Source: Eutreptiella sp. 'Long Island Sound 2002'
Taxonomy: Eukaryota > Euglenozoa > Euglenophyceae > Eutreptiales > Eutreptiaceae
Direction of reading: 5' to 3'
Length of the DNA stretch: 64,000 nt
Assembly: GCA_964036045.1 (NCBI GenBank)
Contig: OZ038382.1
Coordinates: forward strand, 41,494,090 to 41,558,089
Made by a program: the position numbers and the translations under genes. The notes beneath the pieces were generated by a model. It made no database searches. It was not told the DNA's origin and worked only from the letters and a program-made list of their open reading frames with translations. Shown here piece after piece: positions 61,168-64,000 of this stretch. Positions within the stretch are counted from its first letter, which is position 1. Each line of letters starts with the position of its first letter.

Positions 61168-61220
61168 AAAAAAAAAAAAAAAAAAAAAACAAAAAAAAAA
61201 AAAAAAACAAAAAAAAAAAA
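61168..61220 (+). other. Poly(A) tail of the retrotransposon
   Basis: A 53-nt A tract interrupted only by C at 61190 and 61208 follows the T-rich 61131-61167 stretch. It marks the 3' end of a reverse-transcribed polyadenylated RNA and fixes the element's orientation as plus. Its length and few interruptions suggest a fairly young insertion. Confidence 0.85.
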
Positions 61221-61265
61221 CGAACATTAGGGGGGGAGGAAGAGGGACACATCCACCCATGGCAC

Positions 61266-61460
61266 ACGCGCACCGCACACAGCACGAACACCGGTAAACA
61301 GGAGCCCAGGGGCCCAGGACACCGCACATGCAACACAACACACCGAGCGGGCAAACCGGTGAACAGGAGCCAGCTGGCCCAGGACACCGCAGACGCACCA
61401 CAGCAAACCGCGCGGGCACACCGGTGAACAGGAGCCCAACGGCCCAGGACGCTACACACA
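61266..61460 (+). repeat. Three 65-bp repeats downstream of the poly(A)
   Basis: CCGGT(A/G)AACAGGAGCC occurs at 61291, 61356 and 61421, an exact 65-bp step, each followed by a GGCCCAGGAC motif as in the array at 39968-42178. The copies are more diverged than the left array's core. They are either the far side of an array into which the element inserted or the 5' remnant of a second element lying head to tail. Confidence 0.85.
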
Positions 61461-62018
61461 CATAGGGCTGCCGAGGGACAGGAAAGAACCAATACCCCAT
61501 GGGTCGGACGCACTGGGGCGACCCAGCCGACCCACCGGGCCAGTGGCAGGAGCGGTACTCCAAAGCCACTGGTCCGAGCCCGGCCAGGCTGCATCGAGGA
61601 CCATGGCAAACGTCACCCGGAGCCATGGAAGCAACCTGTGACAGGCGAGCCGGTACACAGTCCAGGAGGGGGTCACCTGCCAAGCAGAGTGGCCCCGCAA
61701 CTCAAGCCACAAGGGTGAGGCGGTCGTACCGTAGACAAGCGGGAGCAATACCCCTCGTGGTGAGAGATACTCCACACGGCTGGGCAGCCCCCCAGAGCTG
61801 CCGCCCAAAGGAGGGGGCATGTGGCCCTACCCATGGACACATGTGGGGACACCCTCCCACCTGGGACACATGGACCGGGTGGCCGCGACAATGCTTTCCC
61901 AAGCACATGCGGGAGCGGCTCAAGAGGCACCTGACATAGGGCAGTGGGAGGGACAGGACGTCCCCTTGGTAAGACCTTCTTCGTGCAATGTCAAAGGAGG
62001 CATCCCGAGCTCCCGAAG
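61461..62018. other. Unidentified single-copy sequence at the right junction
   Basis: This 560-bp stretch is balanced in base composition, unlike the C-rich insert, and has no internal repeats or convincing ORF. It does not resemble the satellite, the 65-bp repeat or the 83-bp repeat. It ends in a (CTAC)n tract, which would suit the 3' tail of a SINE or other short retroposon, but no polymerase III promoter with correct spacing was found. Confidence 0.5.
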
Positions 62019-62038
62019 ATACCTACCTACCTACCTAC
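62019..62038. repeat. (CTAC)n microsatellite at the satellite junction
   Basis: Five consecutive tetranucleotide repeats directly abut the point where satellite sequence resumes at 62039. Confidence 0.85.
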
Positions 62039-64000
62039 CTTCATTATGAAAGCACCTGGCTCTCACACCAAGCCATACCATACCATGCCAAGCCAAGCCA
62101 GCCATGCCTTGGCTTGACGAGACGAGGCGAGCGAGCGCGTGCGCGCGGGGGTGGCGGGGGGTGCAATGGCAGTGTGGGTGTGTGGTGGCAGTGGACCAGA
62201 GCGAAAACTTCAACGGGTAGGGCGAAAGGTGCCACTTTACGAAAGCACGCGTACAGCCTAGCCAACCACCATGCAGCAACCTGAAAGTCCAATAAATGTG
62301 GCGTACCAAAATGAAACTTTTTTGCAAAAATATGGAACATGCCCCTTCTAAATTTTCTTCTAATGCCTTCCCGGAACGCTGAAGGGGGAGCTGCAATAAC
62401 TTGACAGAAAAACCCGAATTCAATTTTGAGATATTGTGTCGGCAAGTATCACCACACTTCATTATGAAAGCACCTGGCTCTCACACCAAGCCATACCATA
62501 CCATGCCAAGCCAAGCCAGCCATGCCTTGGCTTGACGAGACGAGGCGAGCGAGCGCGCGCGCGCGGGGGTGGCGGGGGGTGCAATGGCAGTGTGGGTGTG
62601 TGGTGGCAGTGGACCAGAGCGAAAACTTCAACGGGTAGGGCGAAAGGTGCCACTTTACGAAAGCACGCGTACAGCCTAGCCAACCACCACGCAGCAACCT
62701 GAAAATCGTATAAATGTGGCGTACCAAAATGAAACTTTTTTGCAAAAATATGGAACATGCCCCTTCTAAATTTTCTTCTAATGCCTTCCCGGAACGCTGA
62801 AGGGGGAGCTGCAATAACTTGACAGAAAGTCCCGAATTCAATTTTGAGATATTGTGTCGGCAAGTATCACCACACTTCATTATGAAAGCACCTGGCTCTC
62901 ACACCAAGCCATACCATACCATGCCAAGCCAAGCCAGCCATGCCTTGGCTTGACGAGACGAGGCGAGCGAGCGCGTGCGCGCGGGGGTGGCAGGGGGTGC
63001 AATGGCAGTGTCGGTGTGTGGTGGCAGTGGACCAGAGCGAAAACTTCAACGGGTAGGGCGAAAGGTGCCACTTTACGAAAGCACGCGTACAGCCTAGCCA
63101 ACCACCATGCAGCAACCTGAAAGTCCAATAAATGTGGCGTACCAAAATGAAACTTTTTTGCAAAAATATGGAACATGCCCCTTCTAAATTTTCTTCTAAT
63201 GCCTTCCCGGAACGCTGAAGGGGGAGCTGCAATAACTTGACAGAAAGTCCCGAATTCAATTTTGAGATATTGTGTCGGCAAGTATCACCACACTTCATTA
63301 TGAAAGCACCTGGCTCTCACACCAAGCCATACCATACCATGCCAAGCCAAGCCAGCCATGCCTTGGCTTGACGAGACGAGGCGAGCGAGCGCGCGCGCGC
63401 GGGGGTGGCGGGGGTGCAATGGCAGTGTGGGTGTGTGGTGGCAGTGGACCAGAGCGAAAACTTCAACGGGTAGGGCGAAAGGTGCCACTTTACGAAGGCA
63501 CGCGTACAGCCTAGCCAACCACCACGCAGCAACCTGAAAATCGTATAAATGTGGCGTACCAAAATGAAACTTTTTTGCAAAAATATGGAACATGCCCCTT
63601 CTAAATTTTCTTCTAATGCCTTCCCGGAACGCTGAAGGGGGAGCTGCAATAACTTGACAGAAAGTCCCGAATTCAATTTTGAGATATTGTGTCGGCAAGT
63701 ATCACCACACTTCATTATGAAAGCACCTGGCTCTCACACCAAGCCATACCATACCATGCCAAGCCAAGCCAGCCATGCCTTGGCTTGACGAGACGAGGCG
63801 AGCGAGCGCGCGCGCGCGGGGGTGGCGGTGGGTGCAATGGCAGTGTGGGTGTGTGGTGGCAGTGGACCAGAGCGAAAACTTCAACGGGTAGGGCGAAAGG
63901 TGCCACTTTACGAAAGCACGCGTACAGCCTAGCCAACCACCATGCAGCAACCTGAAAATCCAATAAATGTGGCGTACCAAAATGAAACTTTTTTGCAAAA
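62039..64000. repeat. 418-bp satellite array, right block (about 4.7 copies, dimeric pattern)
   Basis: The satellite resumes at CTTCATTATG and runs to the window end. Alternate units share private variants 836 bp apart: GAGCGCGTGCGCG near 62132 and 62968, GAAAGTCCAATAAATG near 62283 and 63119, AAAATCGTATAAATG near 62702 and 63537. This is a clean two-unit higher-order repeat that is not the local pattern just left of the insert. Confidence 0.95.

Larger units (their letters stand above)
39968..61220 (+). mobile_element. Giant non-LTR (LINE-type) retrotransposon, poly(A)-tailed
   Basis: An endonuclease-RT-RNase H polyprotein, a second large ORF upstream, a long untranslated leader and a poly(A) tail at 61168-61220 define a plus-strand non-LTR element. 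AP endonuclease with RNase H inside the RT ORF is known from I-like and related LINE clades. The 3' end is clear. The 5' end is not: it lies either near 39968, if the 65-bp array is part of the element's 5' region, or near 42180, if the array is pre-existing target. I favour the first reading because modules of the array recur in the leader at 43000-43150. The span of 19-21 kb is far longer than the 4-8 kb usual for LINEs. No target-site duplication was identified. Confidence 0.8.

Noticed and set aside
61554-61581. Possible polymerase III A and B boxes (TGGCAGGAGCGG and GGTCCGAGCCC)
   Set aside because: Starts are only about 17 nt apart, too close for a tRNA-type promoter, and no tRNA fold is evident.
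1-64000. CRISPR array or bacterial operon
   Set aside because: The tandem repeats have no unique spacers, there are no cas genes, and the coding content is an LTR-less eukaryotic retrotransposon.

Overview
The window is eukaryotic nuclear repeat DNA with no sign of bacterial gene organisation. About 41.5 kb is one 418-bp tandem satellite, and a 22.5-kb block interrupting it carries a very large non-LTR (LINE-type) retrotransposon. The host cannot be named from the sequence. The element's C-rich, T-poor sense strand and its setting in a long satellite recall retroelements of GC-rich protists such as green algae, but that is inference.

Layout: (1) 1-39558, about 94.6 head-to-tail copies of the satellite, with local higher-order repeats (4-mers of about 1,670 bp near 8-11 kb, 22.5-26 kb and 28.5-32 kb; dimers near 15-17 kb and 37-39 kb). 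(2) 39559-39890, four copies of an ~83-bp hairpin-bearing repeat at the junction. (3) 39968-42178, an array of a 65-bp repeat with interspersed modules that recur in the element's own leader. (4) 42180-45844, a long C/A-rich leader with a 64-bp double-hairpin minisatellite. (5) 45845-59883, the coding part. (6) 59884-61167, 3' region, then poly(A) at 61168-61220. (7) 61266-61460, three more 65-bp repeats. (8) 61461-62038, unidentified sequence ending in (CTAC)n. (9) 62039-64000, satellite again, out of phase with the left side and showing a dimeric pattern.

Coding logic: ORF1 (1154 aa from its first in-frame ATG, with an N-terminal part displaced by a C12 tract and an in-frame TAG), ORF2 (AP-type endonuclease, reverse transcriptase, C2H2-like finger, RNase H, terminal CCHC), then ORF3 (zinc-binding-motif protein with a His/Pro-rich middle) and ORF4. 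From 46087 to 59883 all four lie in the same frame, separated only by TGA, TGA plus TGA, and TAA. The endonuclease homology appears to begin upstream of the first ATG of ORF2, and the ORF1 stop is UGA-CGG followed at once by a strong predicted hairpin. Stop-codon readthrough is therefore a serious candidate for expressing the polymerase. Two large extra ORFs downstream of the reverse transcriptase are the most unusual feature of the window.

The C-rich strand has few T's, so long open frames occur by chance on both strands. Frames were accepted only where motifs or protein-like composition supported them.
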